A DNA stretch of 64,000 nt from Palsa-504 sp963790065. GTDB lineage: Bacteria > Actinomycetota > Actinomycetes > Streptosporangiales > Streptosporangiaceae. The position numbers and the translations under genes are program-made. The stretch lies in NCBI GenBank assembly GCA_963790065.1, contig CAWBNK010000001.1, positions 248,001 to 312,000 on the forward strand. Reading direction: 5' to 3'. Below, in pieces: positions 51,679-59,994 of the stretch (the stretch's first letter is position 1; every line of letters starts with the position of its first letter). The notes under the pieces were generated by a model. It was not told the DNA's origin and searched no databases. It saw only the letters and a program-made list of their open reading frames with translations.

Positions 51679-52564
51679 TGCTCGCTATCGTCGCGGCGAT
51701 CTGCTTCGGCATCGCCTTCGTCATCAAAGGCACGGGTACCGCCACCGACGCGTGGTTTTCCGTGACCGGCCTGGTGCTGCTGGGCCTAGCCTGCCTGGCC
51801 CTGCACCAGGCCGGCATCGGCAGCGCCTGGGTCCGGCGGCGCTGACCGGGCCGGGCTAAGCCCTTCCGGACGGCGCTGCGCACCAGCTCGGCCGACACGA
51901 CCGCGATCTTGCGGCGTTCGGCCCGGGCCTGGGCGCGGATCTTCTCGTAAGCGGCGTGCGGGGACACGCCCTCCTGGCCGATGAGCACGCCCTTGGCCTG
52001 CTCGATGATGGCGCGGGAGTTCAGCGCGTTCTGCAGCTGCCCGGCCAGCTCGGTCTGCTGTTCGCCCATCATCATGCTGGCGATGAGCAGGGCGGCCAGG
52101 TCAGTGAAGGCCAGCAGCGCCAGCTCCGCCTCACCCGACCAGGGATGCCGCTCCTCCGACAGCACCGTGACCACGCCGATCGCGTCCTGGTTGTAGGGGA
52201 TGGGGCTGGCCAGCACGGCGCGGACGCCGCAGGCGATCGCGGCCTCGCTGAAGGACGGCCAGCGAGGGTCTGACGTGAGATCCTCGGCGCCGACCAGGAC
52301 CTTCTCCTCGAAAGCCGTGATGCACGGCCCCTCGGAGTGAACGATCTGCAACTCTTCCAGGTGCCCCACCCGGGGGTCGGACATCGCCGCGCTGCGCAGC
52401 TGATGCTCTCCGTCGGCCAGCATTAGGCCCGCGCCGTCGACCGAGAAGATCGCATGCGTCGTCTGGACGATCTGGTGCATCCCTTCCTCGACCCGCATTT
52501 CCCCGAACCGGAGCCGACCGAGCTCGTTCAGAGCATGGCGCACATCCTCGGTCGAAACGCTCAC
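51548..52564 (-). CDS. GAF and ANTAR domain protein, unusually long C-terminus
   Basis: 338 aa as read. The GAF domain covers about residues 20-165 (DGAGLMLADGEHQLRSAAMS, GPCITAFEEKVLVGAED, WPSFSEAAIACGVRAVLASP). The ANTAR RNA-binding three-helix domain follows to about 235 (LQNALNSRAIIEQAKGVLIG, AYEKIRAQARAERRKI). ANTAR proteins act as transcription antiterminators. The family normally stops about there; here about 100 Arg/Pro/Thr-rich residues run antisense across the microprotein and the ABC transporter end. A one-base shift would give a TAG at 51856-51858 and a 236-aa protein, so the tail is probably not genuine. GTG 52564 overlaps the STAS stop. Confidence 0.85.
   Translation of the reverse strand: MSVSTEDVRHALNELGRLRFGEMRVEEGMHQIVQTTHAIFSVDGAGLMLADGEHQLRSAAMSDPRVGHLEELQIVHSEGPCITAFEEKVLVGAEDLTSDPRWPSFSEAAIACGVRAVLASPIPYNQDAIGVVTVLSEERHPWSGEAELALLAFTDLAALLIASMMMGEQQTELAGQLQNALNSRAIIEQAKGVLIGQEGVSPHAAYEKIRAQARAERRKIAVVSAELVRSAVRKGLARPGQRRRTQALPMPAWCRARQARPSSTRPVTENHASVAVPVPLMTKAMPKQIAATIASITRYFPGPALVIRVPSRTGTPAGRTARRTGRPARSARRAFPAR
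51678..51845 (+). CDS. Small membrane protein of 55 aa
   Basis: Too short for most gene finders. It reads MLAIVAAICFGIAFVIKG, a soluble turn TGTATDAW, then FSVTGLVLLGLACLALHQAG and an Arg-rich end WVRRR: a two-helix hairpin with positive-inside C-terminus. ATG 51678 (or GTG 51675) overlaps the stop of the ABC transporter, so the two would be coupled. It lies entirely antisense to the doubtful tail of the GAF-ANTAR frame, so at most one of these readings is real. Good hydrophobic pattern and coupling favour the microprotein. Confidence 0.55.
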   Translation: MLAIVAAICFGIAFVIKGTGTATDAWFSVTGLVLLGLACLALHQAGIGSAWVRRR

Positions 52565-52980
52565 GCTCGCTCCCTAGAAGCTCTGAGACTGCACTCTAGC
52601 CCGGCCCGCCCGGGTAATTCCTCGATCTCGAATTCGGCGTCCAGGCCGGTGAGCTCGAGAACGCGGCGGACGGCAGGCCCGGGATGCCTGATGACCGGCT
52701 TGTAGTCACGGAGGAACTGGCCGGCGCTGGCCAGCAGGCGCGCGCAGCCGCAGTCCATGAAGGTCGTGCCGGCCATGTCGAAGACGAGCCGGCGTGGTCG
52801 CTGGCGCAGTACCACCGACAGCCGTGCGTCCAGCACCGGCATGCTGACCAGGTCCAGCTCGCCGCTGATCAGGACCGTCGCCCCGGCCGGGCTGACGTCC
52901 ACTTCGATGGCCACGGAACGGGCGCAGGGCCCGGCTGGAGGATGGGCAGGTGAGTCACAACCAGAATCGAGCCACGTCAT
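52561..52980 (-). CDS. STAS domain protein (anti-sigma factor antagonist type)
   Basis: 139 aa. The STAS fold reads ATVLISGELDLVSMPVLDARL then RLVFDMAGTTFMDCGCARLL and VIRHPGPAVRRVLELTGLD. In SpoIIAA-like proteins the strand-helix junction carries a Ser phosphorylated by the anti-sigma kinase (DSSG); here the site is DCGC, with no Ser or Thr at that position. Such variants cannot be switched by that phosphorylation. ATG 52980 is preferred over an upstream TTG. The stop overlaps the GAF-ANTAR start by four bases, so the two are an operon for signalling. Confidence 0.87.
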   Translation of the reverse strand: MTWLDSGCDSPAHPPAGPCARSVAIEVDVSPAGATVLISGELDLVSMPVLDARLSVVLRQRPRRLVFDMAGTTFMDCGCARLLASAGQFLRDYKPVIRHPGPAVRRVLELTGLDAEFEIEELPGRAGLECSLRASRERA

Positions 52981-53224
52981 GAGGACCCCACTCAGCAGCG
53001 GCAACCAGGGCTTAGCCGACTGCTGTCAGGAGGCCTCTTCCTGAGATCTACCCAGGAAAATGCGGGGCCAGCACCGGCCGAGCGACGGGCCGCAGGAGTC
53101 TGGGCGGCGTCATGATTTTCCCAGTATGCCCCACGTTCGGGAGCCCGCAAGCCAGACTGGCCGGTTGGTGCAAGCCGCGTGCCCGGTTCTGGCCGGCCAG
53201 AACCGGGCATGCCATGGTGTTGAT

Positions 53225-54052
53225 ATGCCATGGATTGAGCTGCAAGGCGCGGTCAACGTGCGCGACCTGGGCGGCCTGCCCACCGAGGACGGCCGCGAGA
53301 CCGTCACCGGCCGACTGCTGCGCGCAGATAACCTGCAGGAACTCTCGCCTGCAGACGTGGAGACGCTGGTGCGCGACATCGGGCTGACGACCGTCGTCGA
53401 TCTGCGCAGCACGGCTGAAGTAGCGTCGGAAGGGCCGGCCCCGCTGGATCGTGTGCCGGGTGTCCAGCGCATTCACCATCCGGTGCTCCCGGAAATCGGC
53501 AGCGCCACCGACGTCGTGGCCGACGTGTTGCTGACCAGAACCGAGCAGGACCACTCGCGCTACCCCGACGATCCCGTCTGCGGGCACTACCTGGGCTACC
53601 TGGAGGATCGCCCGGACGAGGTGGTAGGCGCGCTACGCGACATCGCGCGGGCCGACGGAGCGGCCGTGATCCACTGCGCCGCCGGCAAGGACCGCACCGG
53701 GGTGGTGGTGGCGCTGGCGCTGGCCGCCGCCAGGGTGCGCCCGCAGGCCGTGGTGGCCGATTACGCCGCGTCCGGCGAGCGCACCGGGGCGCTGATCGCC
53801 CGCTTGCGCCGGTCACCGACGTACGCCCCTGACATCGACAGCAAGCCGTCCGACTCGCACCGGGTCAGGCCGGAAACGATGGCGGCCTTCCTGGAGCAGA
53901 TGGACGCCCGGCACGGCGGGGCCGCCCGCTGGCTGGCCGATCACGGCTTCAGCCCGGACGATCTGCACCTGCTGCGGGCTAAGCTGCGCGATCAGGCCCG
54001 CCTGCCGGCCTCGACGGCGCGGCCTGTTTCACATGATGGGCGCGCGTTATAA
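53225..54052 (+). CDS. Tyrosine-protein phosphatase (PTP/DSP-like)
   Basis: 275 aa. The catalytic P-loop is VIHCAAGKDRTGVVVALALA (C-x5-R), preceded by NVRDLGGLPTEDGRETVTGR and TTVVDLRSTAEVASEG, as in the Mycobacterium PtpB/PTP-like lipid/tyrosine phosphatase family. The general-acid loop and the C-terminal HRVRPETMAAFLEQMD region are also in place. ATG 53225 starts at the conserved MPWIELQGAVNVRDL; in-frame upstream starts lack homology. Monocistronic, ending before a hairpin with a T-run. Confidence 0.92.
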   Translation: MPWIELQGAVNVRDLGGLPTEDGRETVTGRLLRADNLQELSPADVETLVRDIGLTTVVDLRSTAEVASEGPAPLDRVPGVQRIHHPVLPEIGSATDVVADVLLTRTEQDHSRYPDDPVCGHYLGYLEDRPDEVVGALRDIARADGAAVIHCAAGKDRTGVVVALALAAARVRPQAVVADYAASGERTGALIARLRRSPTYAPDIDSKPSDSHRVRPETMAAFLEQMDARHGGAARWLADHGFSPDDLHLLRAKLRDQARLPASTARPVSHDGRAL

Positions 54053-54123
54053 CAGGTCAGCAACGTTACCAACCTGACCGATAACGGATTCCCCACCGCC
54101 ATTAGCTAGATACCTCCCGTTGG

Positions 54124-54160
54124 TCTTGGCTAGCCATGATCTCGACTTGTCTAGCCAAGA
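54124..54160 (+). terminator. Inverted repeat with T-run after the phosphatase gene
   Basis: Perfect 10-bp arms TCTTGGCTAG (54124-54133) and CTAGCCAAGA (54151-54160) around 17 bases, followed by TTTT. It fits a rho-independent terminator for the phosphatase; being only 52 bases before the next start, it might also be an operator. Confidence 0.6.
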
Positions 54161-54212
54161 TTTTGGCATCTTGGTCCCCGACCCCCCGGGGACCGTGGCT
54201 TGGGAGGGAATA

Positions 54213-55367
54213 GTGCGCGCAAGGCACCTGATTGCGGCGACTGCCGCGGTTGCCAGCGGCCTGCTGCTAACTGCCGCCTGCAGCTCATCATCGAGCTCGA
54301 GCGGCGCCAGCGGAAGCAGCAGCAGCGGCAGCGCGACCAACTGGGCGACCGCCACCTCCGCTGCGGCGGGGGGCGGCATGAGCGCCCTGGTGGCCGCGGC
54401 CGAAAAGGAAGGCCAGCTCAACGTCATCACGCTGCCTTCCAACTGGGCCAATTACGGCGCCATCATGAAGGACTTCACGGCCAAGTACGGCATCAAGATC
54501 ACCGATGCCAACCCGGACGGCTCCAGCCAGGACGAGCTCAACGCCGTCAACCAGCTCAAGGGCCAGAGCCGCGCCCCCGACGTCCTCGACGTGGGTACCG
54601 CGTTCGGGGTCAAGGGCGACCAGGAAGGCCTCCTGGCTCCCTACAAGGTGGCGACCTGGAGTGACATCCCGGCCGACGCCAAGGCGGCCGACGCCACTTA
54701 CTACGCCGACTACGGCGGTTACGTGGCCATCGGGTACAACTCGGCCACGGTGAAGACCCCGCCGACCTCGTTCGCGGACCTGCTCAAGCCCATCTACAAG
54801 AACATGGTCGCCATCAACGGCAACCCGACCCAGGCGAGCGCCGCCTTCTCGGCGGTCTTCGCCGCGTCGCTGGCCAACGGCGGCTCGCTCAACAACATCA
54901 CCCCAGGCATCGACTACTTCAAGAAGCTGCACGCTGCGGGCAACTTCGTGCCGGTGGCCGCCAGCGCGGCGACCATGGAAAGCGGCCAGACGCCGATCGT
55001 GGTCTGGTGGGACTACCTGCTCGCGTCCGAGATCGGCCCGAGCGTGCCCGGCCTGAAGATCGTGATCCCGTCGGACGCTTCTTACGCCGCCTACTACGAC
55101 CAGGCCATCAGCAAGTCCGCGCCCGACCCGGCCGCGGCCCGGCTGTGGGAGGAATACCTGTACTCAACCGTGGGCCAGAACCTCTGGCTCCAGGGCGAGG
55201 CCCGGCCGATCGAGCTGTCGACTCTGGTGGCTAACGGCACGGTCAACAAGACCGCGTACGCGGCCCTGCCGCCCGCCCCGGCCGGCAATGTCACCTTCCC
55301 GACGCAGGCCCAGCAGGCGGCGGCCGAAACAGTCGTCTCCCAGCAGTGGTCCAGCGTAATCGGTTAG
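54213..55367 (+). CDS. ABC importer substrate-binding lipoprotein, system 1
   Basis: 384 aa. Lipoprotein signal RARHLIAATAAVASGLLLT then AACSSSS, followed by a Ser/Gly linker. The mature domain (LVAAAEKEGQLNVITLPSNW, YGAIMKDFTAKYGIKI, YVAIGYNS) belongs to the PotD/AfuA-like group that serves two-permease importers for polyamines, iron or phosphonates. It is a clear paralog of the binding protein at 62856. GTG 54213 is 4 bases after GGGAGGGAA. It is first in an operon with two permeases and an ATPase. The ligand is unknown. Confidence 0.9.
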   Translation: MRARHLIAATAAVASGLLLTAACSSSSSSSGASGSSSSGSATNWATATSAAAGGGMSALVAAAEKEGQLNVITLPSNWANYGAIMKDFTAKYGIKITDANPDGSSQDELNAVNQLKGQSRAPDVLDVGTAFGVKGDQEGLLAPYKVATWSDIPADAKAADATYYADYGGYVAIGYNSATVKTPPTSFADLLKPIYKNMVAINGNPTQASAAFSAVFAASLANGGSLNNITPGIDYFKKLHAAGNFVPVAASAATMESGQTPIVVWWDYLLASEIGPSVPGLKIVIPSDASYAAYYDQAISKSAPDPAAARLWEEYLYSTVGQNLWLQGEARPIELSTLVANGTVNKTAYAALPPAPAGNVTFPTQAQQAAAETVVSQQWSSVIG

Positions 55368-55369
55368 CG

Positions 55370-56332
55370 GTGGACCAGACCGTAGCGGCCTCCGGGGCCC
55401 CGGGATCCCTCGCGGATCCCGGGGCCCCCGGGTCCGGGATCGATGCGGAGGCCGGATCCCCGGCGAGGCTGACCGTGCCCGCTGTCTTGCGCTGGCTGCG
55501 CCGGATAGCCGGAGTGGTCCCCTTCGGCGTGTACATAACGCTCGGGCTGCTGCTGCCGATGATCGCGGTGGCGGTCGGAGCCTTCCAGAGCAATAGCGGC
55601 GGCTTCACGTTCAGCAATATCAGTGCCGCCACTCACGGCATCTACCTGCACGGATTCTGGCAGAGCATCATCTTGTCGGTGCTTACTTCCATCCTGCCGG
55701 GGATCTTCGGGCTGCTGATCGCGTACGCGATCTTCACGGCCAAGCGGGGGAACCTGCTGCGCCAGGTGACGATTACCGCCTCCGGCGTGTTCGCCAACTT
55801 CGGCGGCGTGCCGCTGGCCTTCCTGTTCATCGCCTCCCTCGGCTCCACCGGGCTCATCACCCACTGGATCAATGACCTCGGGTTCAACATCTACGCCCAC
55901 GGCTTCAGCCTGTATTCGCTGACCGGCGTGGTGCTCGTGTACCTGTACTTCCAGATCCCGCTGATGGTGCTGGTCATCCTGCCGGCCCTCGAAGGGCTGC
56001 GTCCGGCCTGGCGGGAAGCCGCTGAGAACATGGGCGCACGCACCTGGGATTACTGGCGCTTCGTGGCCGGTCCGGTGCTCTTGCCCTCGTTCCTGGGCTG
56101 CGTGCTGCTGCTGTTCGGCAGCGCCCTATCCGCCTACGCCACTGCCGAGGCGCTGACCAACGGGACCATCCCGCTGACCTCAATCCAGATCGGGTCGTTC
56201 CTGAACGGGAACGTCATCGCCGGCCAGGAGAACATCGGCAAGGCGCTCGGCCTGGGCATGGTCGTCATCATCGCCATCGCGATGATCGTCTACGTCGCGT
56301 TGCAGCGGAGGGCCGCCAAATGGCTGCGGTAG
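55370..56332 (+). CDS. ABC importer permease 1, system 1
   Basis: 320 aa with six membrane helices (PotB-like). TM1 starts at VPFGVYITLGLLLPMIAVAV; the EAA loop reads LRPAWREAAENMGARTWDYW. The N-terminal 40 residues encode GAPGSLADPGAPGSG across a perfect 15-bp inverted repeat. GTG 55370 begins three bases after the SBP stop. The gene ends in the ATGG overlap where the second permease should start. Confidence 0.9.
   Translation: MDQTVAASGAPGSLADPGAPGSGIDAEAGSPARLTVPAVLRWLRRIAGVVPFGVYITLGLLLPMIAVAVGAFQSNSGGFTFSNISAATHGIYLHGFWQSIILSVLTSILPGIFGLLIAYAIFTAKRGNLLRQVTITASGVFANFGGVPLAFLFIASLGSTGLITHWINDLGFNIYAHGFSLYSLTGVVLVYLYFQIPLMVLVILPALEGLRPAWREAAENMGARTWDYWRFVAGPVLLPSFLGCVLLLFGSALSAYATAEALTNGTIPLTSIQIGSFLNGNVIAGQENIGKALGLGMVVIIAIAMIVYVALQRRAAKWLR
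55394..55428 (+). repeat. Perfect 15-bp inverted repeat at the permease 1 start
   Basis: GGGGCCCCGGGATCC and GGATCCCGGGGCCCC flank a five-base loop. The RNA stem would be extremely stable. It sits just inside the permease gene, directly behind the binding-protein gene, where a stem can protect the upstream message or reduce transcription of the rest. Confidence 0.85.
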
Positions 56333-56337
56333 TCGAC

Positions 56338-56411
56338 CGAGGGGGCCTAGGGGGTTTGGGGGAAAGGCTTCCCCCCAAGCGCGGGGGGTTCCGGGGGGTC
56401 GCCCCCCCGGG
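56338..56411. repeat. G/C-run rich hairpin element disrupting the permease 2 start
   Basis: Alternating runs of G and C (five to seven bases) with GGGGGAA...TTCCCCC and GGGGGG...CCCCCCC arms. It reads like an inserted GC-rich repeat of the kind scattered in actinobacterial genomes. A C7 tract (56402-56408) is included. It lies exactly where permease 2 should begin. Confidence 0.6.
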
Positions 56412-56426
56412 CAGACACTGCGCTGG

Positions 56427-57185
56427 GTGGTCCTGCTCATCGCCGGCGTCTTTTTCCTGCTGCCGCTGATCGTGGCGTTCCGGTTCGCCGGGATCAAGGC
56501 CTTCGGCGCGGTGGTCAGCCAGCCCGGCTTCGCCTCGTCCCTGGGCCTGTCGGTCCGCCTGGCGGTCATCACCACCCTGATCACGATCGTGCTGATGCTG
56601 CCTACCACGGTCTACGTCCACCTGCGGCTGCCCGGGCTCCGGCGGCTGATGGAGGGGATCACGATCCTCCCGATCGTCATCCCGCCGGTGGTGCTGATCG
56701 TGGGCGTGCTGCAGATCGCACCGGGGCCGCTGAAGGGCACGCCGTACCTGCTAGCGCTCGAGTACGTGGTGCTGGCCATGCCGTTCGCCTACCGGGCCAT
56801 CGACGCCGGGCTGCGCGCGCTTGACCTCAAGACGATCGTCGAGGCGTCCAACTCATTGGGCGCGGGCTGGACCACCACCCTGCTGCGGGTGGTCCTGCCG
56901 AGCCTCACCACCGCGCTGCTGTCGGCCCTCGTGCTGACGGTGGCGCTGGTGCTGGGCGAGTACACGATGGCCAGCCTGGCCCTGTACCAGACCTTCCCGG
57001 TGTGGATCTACGTCAACAGCCAGTACAGCGGTCAGATCTCGGTCGCGGCCTCGCTGCTGGCGCTGTTCGTGACCTGGCTGTTCCTGATGGCCATCACGGT
57101 GGCCGGCACCCGGCGGTCGCGCAAGAAGGGCGGCGGCTCGGTCACGCTGTTTACCGCCACACGTCAAGAAACGCGGGGAAACTGA
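56427..57185 (+). CDS. ABC importer permease 2, system 1, start out of phase
   Basis: 252 aa as read from GTG 56427, with six membrane helices (PotC-like) and EAA loop VEASNSLGAGWTTTLLRVVL. The natural start would be ATG 56320, overlapping the stop of permease 1 (as in system 2), but it is one base out of phase. Adding one C to the C7 tract at 56402-56408 makes one continuous protein (...GVAPPGQTLRWVVLLIAG). So this gene is either broken, switched by slippage of the tract, or mis-assembled. GTG 56427 lies at the edge of TM1 and lacks a clear ribosome binding site. Confidence 0.82.
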   Translation: MVLLIAGVFFLLPLIVAFRFAGIKAFGAVVSQPGFASSLGLSVRLAVITTLITIVLMLPTTVYVHLRLPGLRRLMEGITILPIVIPPVVLIVGVLQIAPGPLKGTPYLLALEYVVLAMPFAYRAIDAGLRALDLKTIVEASNSLGAGWTTTLLRVVLPSLTTALLSALVLTVALVLGEYTMASLALYQTFPVWIYVNSQYSGQISVAASLLALFVTWLFLMAITVAGTRRSRKKGGGSVTLFTATRQETRGN

Positions 57186-58303
57186 TGACCACGAACACCA
57201 CCAGTAACGCGGCCGCCGACGGCACCCGGCAGGCGTCCGGGTCCCGGGGCACGAGCGTGGTAATGGAGAACCTGAACCGCTCGTTCGGGGCCACCCGCGC
57301 GCTGGACGGCTTGTCAATCGAGATCGCCCCGGGCGAGCTGGTCGCGCTGCTAGGCCCGTCCGGCTGCGGCAAGACCACGGCCCTGCGGATCCTGGCCGGC
57401 TTCGAGAACCCGGACACCGGATCGGTCCTGGTCGACGGCAAGGACATCTCGTCGGTGCCGGCCGCCCGGCGGGACATGGGCATGGTGTTCCAGAGCTACA
57501 GCCTGTTCCCCAACATGAACGCGCTCGACAACGTGGGATTCGGGCTGAGGATGCGCAAGACCGGCACGGCCGAGCGGCGCAAGAAGGCCGGCGAGCTGCT
57601 GGACATGGTCGGCCTGGCCCCGCAGGCCAGCCAGTACCCGCACCAGCTGTCCGGCGGTCAGCAGCAGCGCGTGGCGCTAGCCCGGGCCCTGGCCATCGAG
57701 CCCCGGGTGCTGCTGCTTGACGAGCCGCTGTCCGCCCTGGATGCCAAGGTGCGCCTGCAGCTGCGCGAGCAGATCCGGACGCTGCAGCAGCGGCTCGGCA
57801 CCACGACTCTGTTCGTCACCCACGACCAGGAGGAGGCCCTGTCGATGGCTGACCGGGTCGGGGTCATGCGGCAGGGCAGGCTGGAGCAGATCGCCGCGCC
57901 AGACGAGCTGTACGACCATCCGGCCACCGCGTTCGTGGCCGAGTTCGTCGGCGTCATGAACCGGCTGCCTGGGCGGATGCAGGGCAGCGGCGTGGTGACC
58001 GTGCTGGACAGCACGGTGCCGGTCATGCGGCAGGGCTCGGATGCGAGCGAAGGCGACCTGACCGGTGACGTCGACGTGCTGGTCCGCCCGGAGGGGCTGA
58101 CCATGCAGGTGATCGAGAATGGCAACGGGATCGTCACCCACAAGACCTTCCTCGGTTCGGTCACCCGGGTCGGCATCCTGCTGTCCGGTGACGTCACGGT
58201 GCAGGTCGACAAGGCCAGCTCCGAGGCGGCCGCGTTGGCCCCGGGTACCTCGGTCTCGGTGGCGCTGCCGCCGGAACCGGTCCTGGTCGCACCCAGGCCA
58301 TAG
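57185..58303 (+). CDS. ABC importer ATPase, system 1 (PotA-like)
   Basis: 372 aa. Walker A ALLGPSGCGKTTALRILAGF, Q-loop MGMVFQSYSLFPNM, signature YPHQLSGGQQQRVALARALA, Walker B VLLLDEPLSALDAK, H-loop FVTHDQEEALSMADR. The C-terminal 120 residues are a TOBE-type regulatory domain (MNRLPGRMQGSGVVTV, DVLVRPEGLTMQVI). ATG 57185 shares bases with the permease stop (TGATG). Ends near the bidirectional terminator. Confidence 0.93.
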   Translation: MTTNTTSNAAADGTRQASGSRGTSVVMENLNRSFGATRALDGLSIEIAPGELVALLGPSGCGKTTALRILAGFENPDTGSVLVDGKDISSVPAARRDMGMVFQSYSLFPNMNALDNVGFGLRMRKTGTAERRKKAGELLDMVGLAPQASQYPHQLSGGQQQRVALARALAIEPRVLLLDEPLSALDAKVRLQLREQIRTLQQRLGTTTLFVTHDQEEALSMADRVGVMRQGRLEQIAAPDELYDHPATAFVAEFVGVMNRLPGRMQGSGVVTVLDSTVPVMRQGSDASEGDLTGDVDVLVRPEGLTMQVIENGNGIVTHKTFLGSVTRVGILLSGDVTVQVDKASSEAAALAPGTSVSVALPPEPVLVAPRP

Positions 58304-58320
58304 CTGGTCAGGCCCGCCCA

Positions 58321-58345
58321 GCCCGGCGCGGGCTACGCGCCGGGC
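58321..58345. terminator. Bidirectional terminator between the two ABC operons
   Basis: Perfect 10-bp arms GCCCGGCGCG and CGCGCCGGGC around GGCTA, located between the convergent ATPase stop (58303) and the metallophosphoesterase stop (58333), whose TAG is in the loop. Confidence 0.7.
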
Positions 58346-59994
58346 AGGCGCTTGAGCGGGAACGGCGGGATGACCCGCAGTTCCACGTTCCGGTCGTCGG
58401 GGCGGCCGGCTAGTGTCACGACGTCCCAGGGCACGTTGGCCGCGAGCTCGCGGTGCAGCGAGGCGAGCTCATCTGAGGTCTCCAGTTTCCCCGGAGCGGC
58501 CGGCGTGTCGTGATCGACCATGGTCGTCACGATCGACAGGTAGTCCCCGTGATCGACGAGCTCGACCACCCGCGTCTGGCACGGCCAGTCGACCAGCGCG
58601 CAGGTGGTCACCTCCCAGAACCCGCGCGCCGGGTCGTCCGGGTCACGGCGCAGCCGAACCGCGTTGGTGTGCGTGTGACCGTTCAGCCACAGCACCACGT
58701 TGGGAAAGCGATGCAGCAGGCCCAGCAGGCCGGCCCCGAGCAACGGCTCGCCGTCTAGCCCCGCGTGCCCGCCCCTGGTGTTGTCCAGCGTCTCGGTCCC
58801 GTGGTGCGAGAACAGGACCACGAGCCGGTCGTCGTGGCCGGTCCTGACCTCGCTGCCGTCCGGCCCGCGGTGCGCCGAGTGCACCTCGCTCAGCCGGGCT
58901 TCCAGCCAGCGGGCCTGATCCCGGTCCAGGCAGCCGCCGGCGCCGCCGGCCAGGCAGTTGGTGTCCAGCGCGATGAACCGGACGGCGGGCGTGTCGTAGA
59001 CGTAGTACGCGGTCCCGTCCAGCCGGTTGCGCTCGCTGAACCCGTGCCCGAAGGGCCGTGAGCCGGCCCGCAGGTGCGCGTCGACGAAGTCCCGCCTGGT
59101 GATCGGCCTGCGGAAGGCGTCGGGCGTGGTAGTGCGGGTCGGCCCGGCCATGAACGCCTCGGGCCGGGTGGTGAACAGCTCGAGCGCCTGGTCATGGTCG
59201 AAGTCGGCGGGCAGGTCGGCCGGCTTCCGGCTCCCGATGAGCGCGCTGGCCAAGCCGGGCGTCTGGGTGCCGACGCCCTGGGTGAGAGCTTCGTGATTGC
59301 CGAAGCAGGACAGCCAGGGGAGGCTGAGGCCGGCGGCGGAGAACTCACGCAGCGCGCGCTGCAGCAGGCCCGGGCAGTCCGGGAAGCCGAATTCGCGACG
59401 GAAGAAGTCCGGTCCGCCGGGACCGGCTCCGTCTGGCCGCCAGAAGATGTCACCCGGCCAGTCCAGTGACTGCACGCCCTCATAACCCGGCCCGCCGGAA
59501 TCCGGCGACACCACCCCGCCGTCGAACAGGGCCAGGAAGACCTGCAGTTCGTTCCACTGCGCGTTGTCGATCGCATCACCGGTGGTCACGGCCAGCTGCA
59601 ACGGCAGGCCGGTGGCCGGGCCGCGGGCGGCGCCGAGGGTACGGAGGGTGGCATCGACAGCGTGCACGGTCAGTGCCTCCTGGGGACGCTGGACCGGGAT
59701 GATCTCGGCGTACCTCGGATCGGCGTAGCGGGCGTTGAGGAACTCGAACCGGGCCGGCGACTGGACGTCAGCCAGTTGCAGGTCGGTGATGTGAACCAGG
59801 CACAGCAGGGCGCGGCCGGGACCGCGCGCAGACTCCGGACCCGGCAGCCCGGCCGCGCTGAGGTCGTCGCGCACCAGGTGCGGCTCGCCCGGGCCGGCCT
59901 CGACGGCCAGGTACGGAGCGGAGCGCCCGTGACGGAGCAGCGCCCCGCGGTCCAGCCGGCGGTCAGTGGTCAGCAGCGGATGCCTGGCCCTCAC
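58333..59994 (-). CDS. TIGR03767-type metallophosphoesterase
   Basis: 553 aa, calcineurin-like phosphoesterase with long insertions. Metal-site blocks: VHITDLQLADVQSP, TGDAIDNAQWNELQVF, CFGNHEALTQG, VVLFSHHGTETLDN and LNGHTHTNAVRLR. The first block has DLQ where most enzymes have D-x-H, as in this subfamily. Family members often carry a Tat signal; none is visible, so it should be cytoplasmic. It is the last gene of ABC system 2: its start overlaps the ATPase stop by four bases. Import followed by cleavage of a phosphorylated compound is the simplest joint role (inference). Confidence 0.88.
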   Translation of the reverse strand: MRARHPLLTTDRRLDRGALLRHGRSAPYLAVEAGPGEPHLVRDDLSAAGLPGPESARGPGRALLCLVHITDLQLADVQSPARFEFLNARYADPRYAEIIPVQRPQEALTVHAVDATLRTLGAARGPATGLPLQLAVTTGDAIDNAQWNELQVFLALFDGGVVSPDSGGPGYEGVQSLDWPGDIFWRPDGAGPGGPDFFRREFGFPDCPGLLQRALREFSAAGLSLPWLSCFGNHEALTQGVGTQTPGLASALIGSRKPADLPADFDHDQALELFTTRPEAFMAGPTRTTTPDAFRRPITRRDFVDAHLRAGSRPFGHGFSERNRLDGTAYYVYDTPAVRFIALDTNCLAGGAGGCLDRDQARWLEARLSEVHSAHRGPDGSEVRTGHDDRLVVLFSHHGTETLDNTRGGHAGLDGEPLLGAGLLGLLHRFPNVVLWLNGHTHTNAVRLRRDPDDPARGFWEVTTCALVDWPCQTRVVELVDHGDYLSIVTTMVDHDTPAAPGKLETSDELASLHRELAANVPWDVVTLAGRPDDRNVELRVIPPFPLKRLPGA

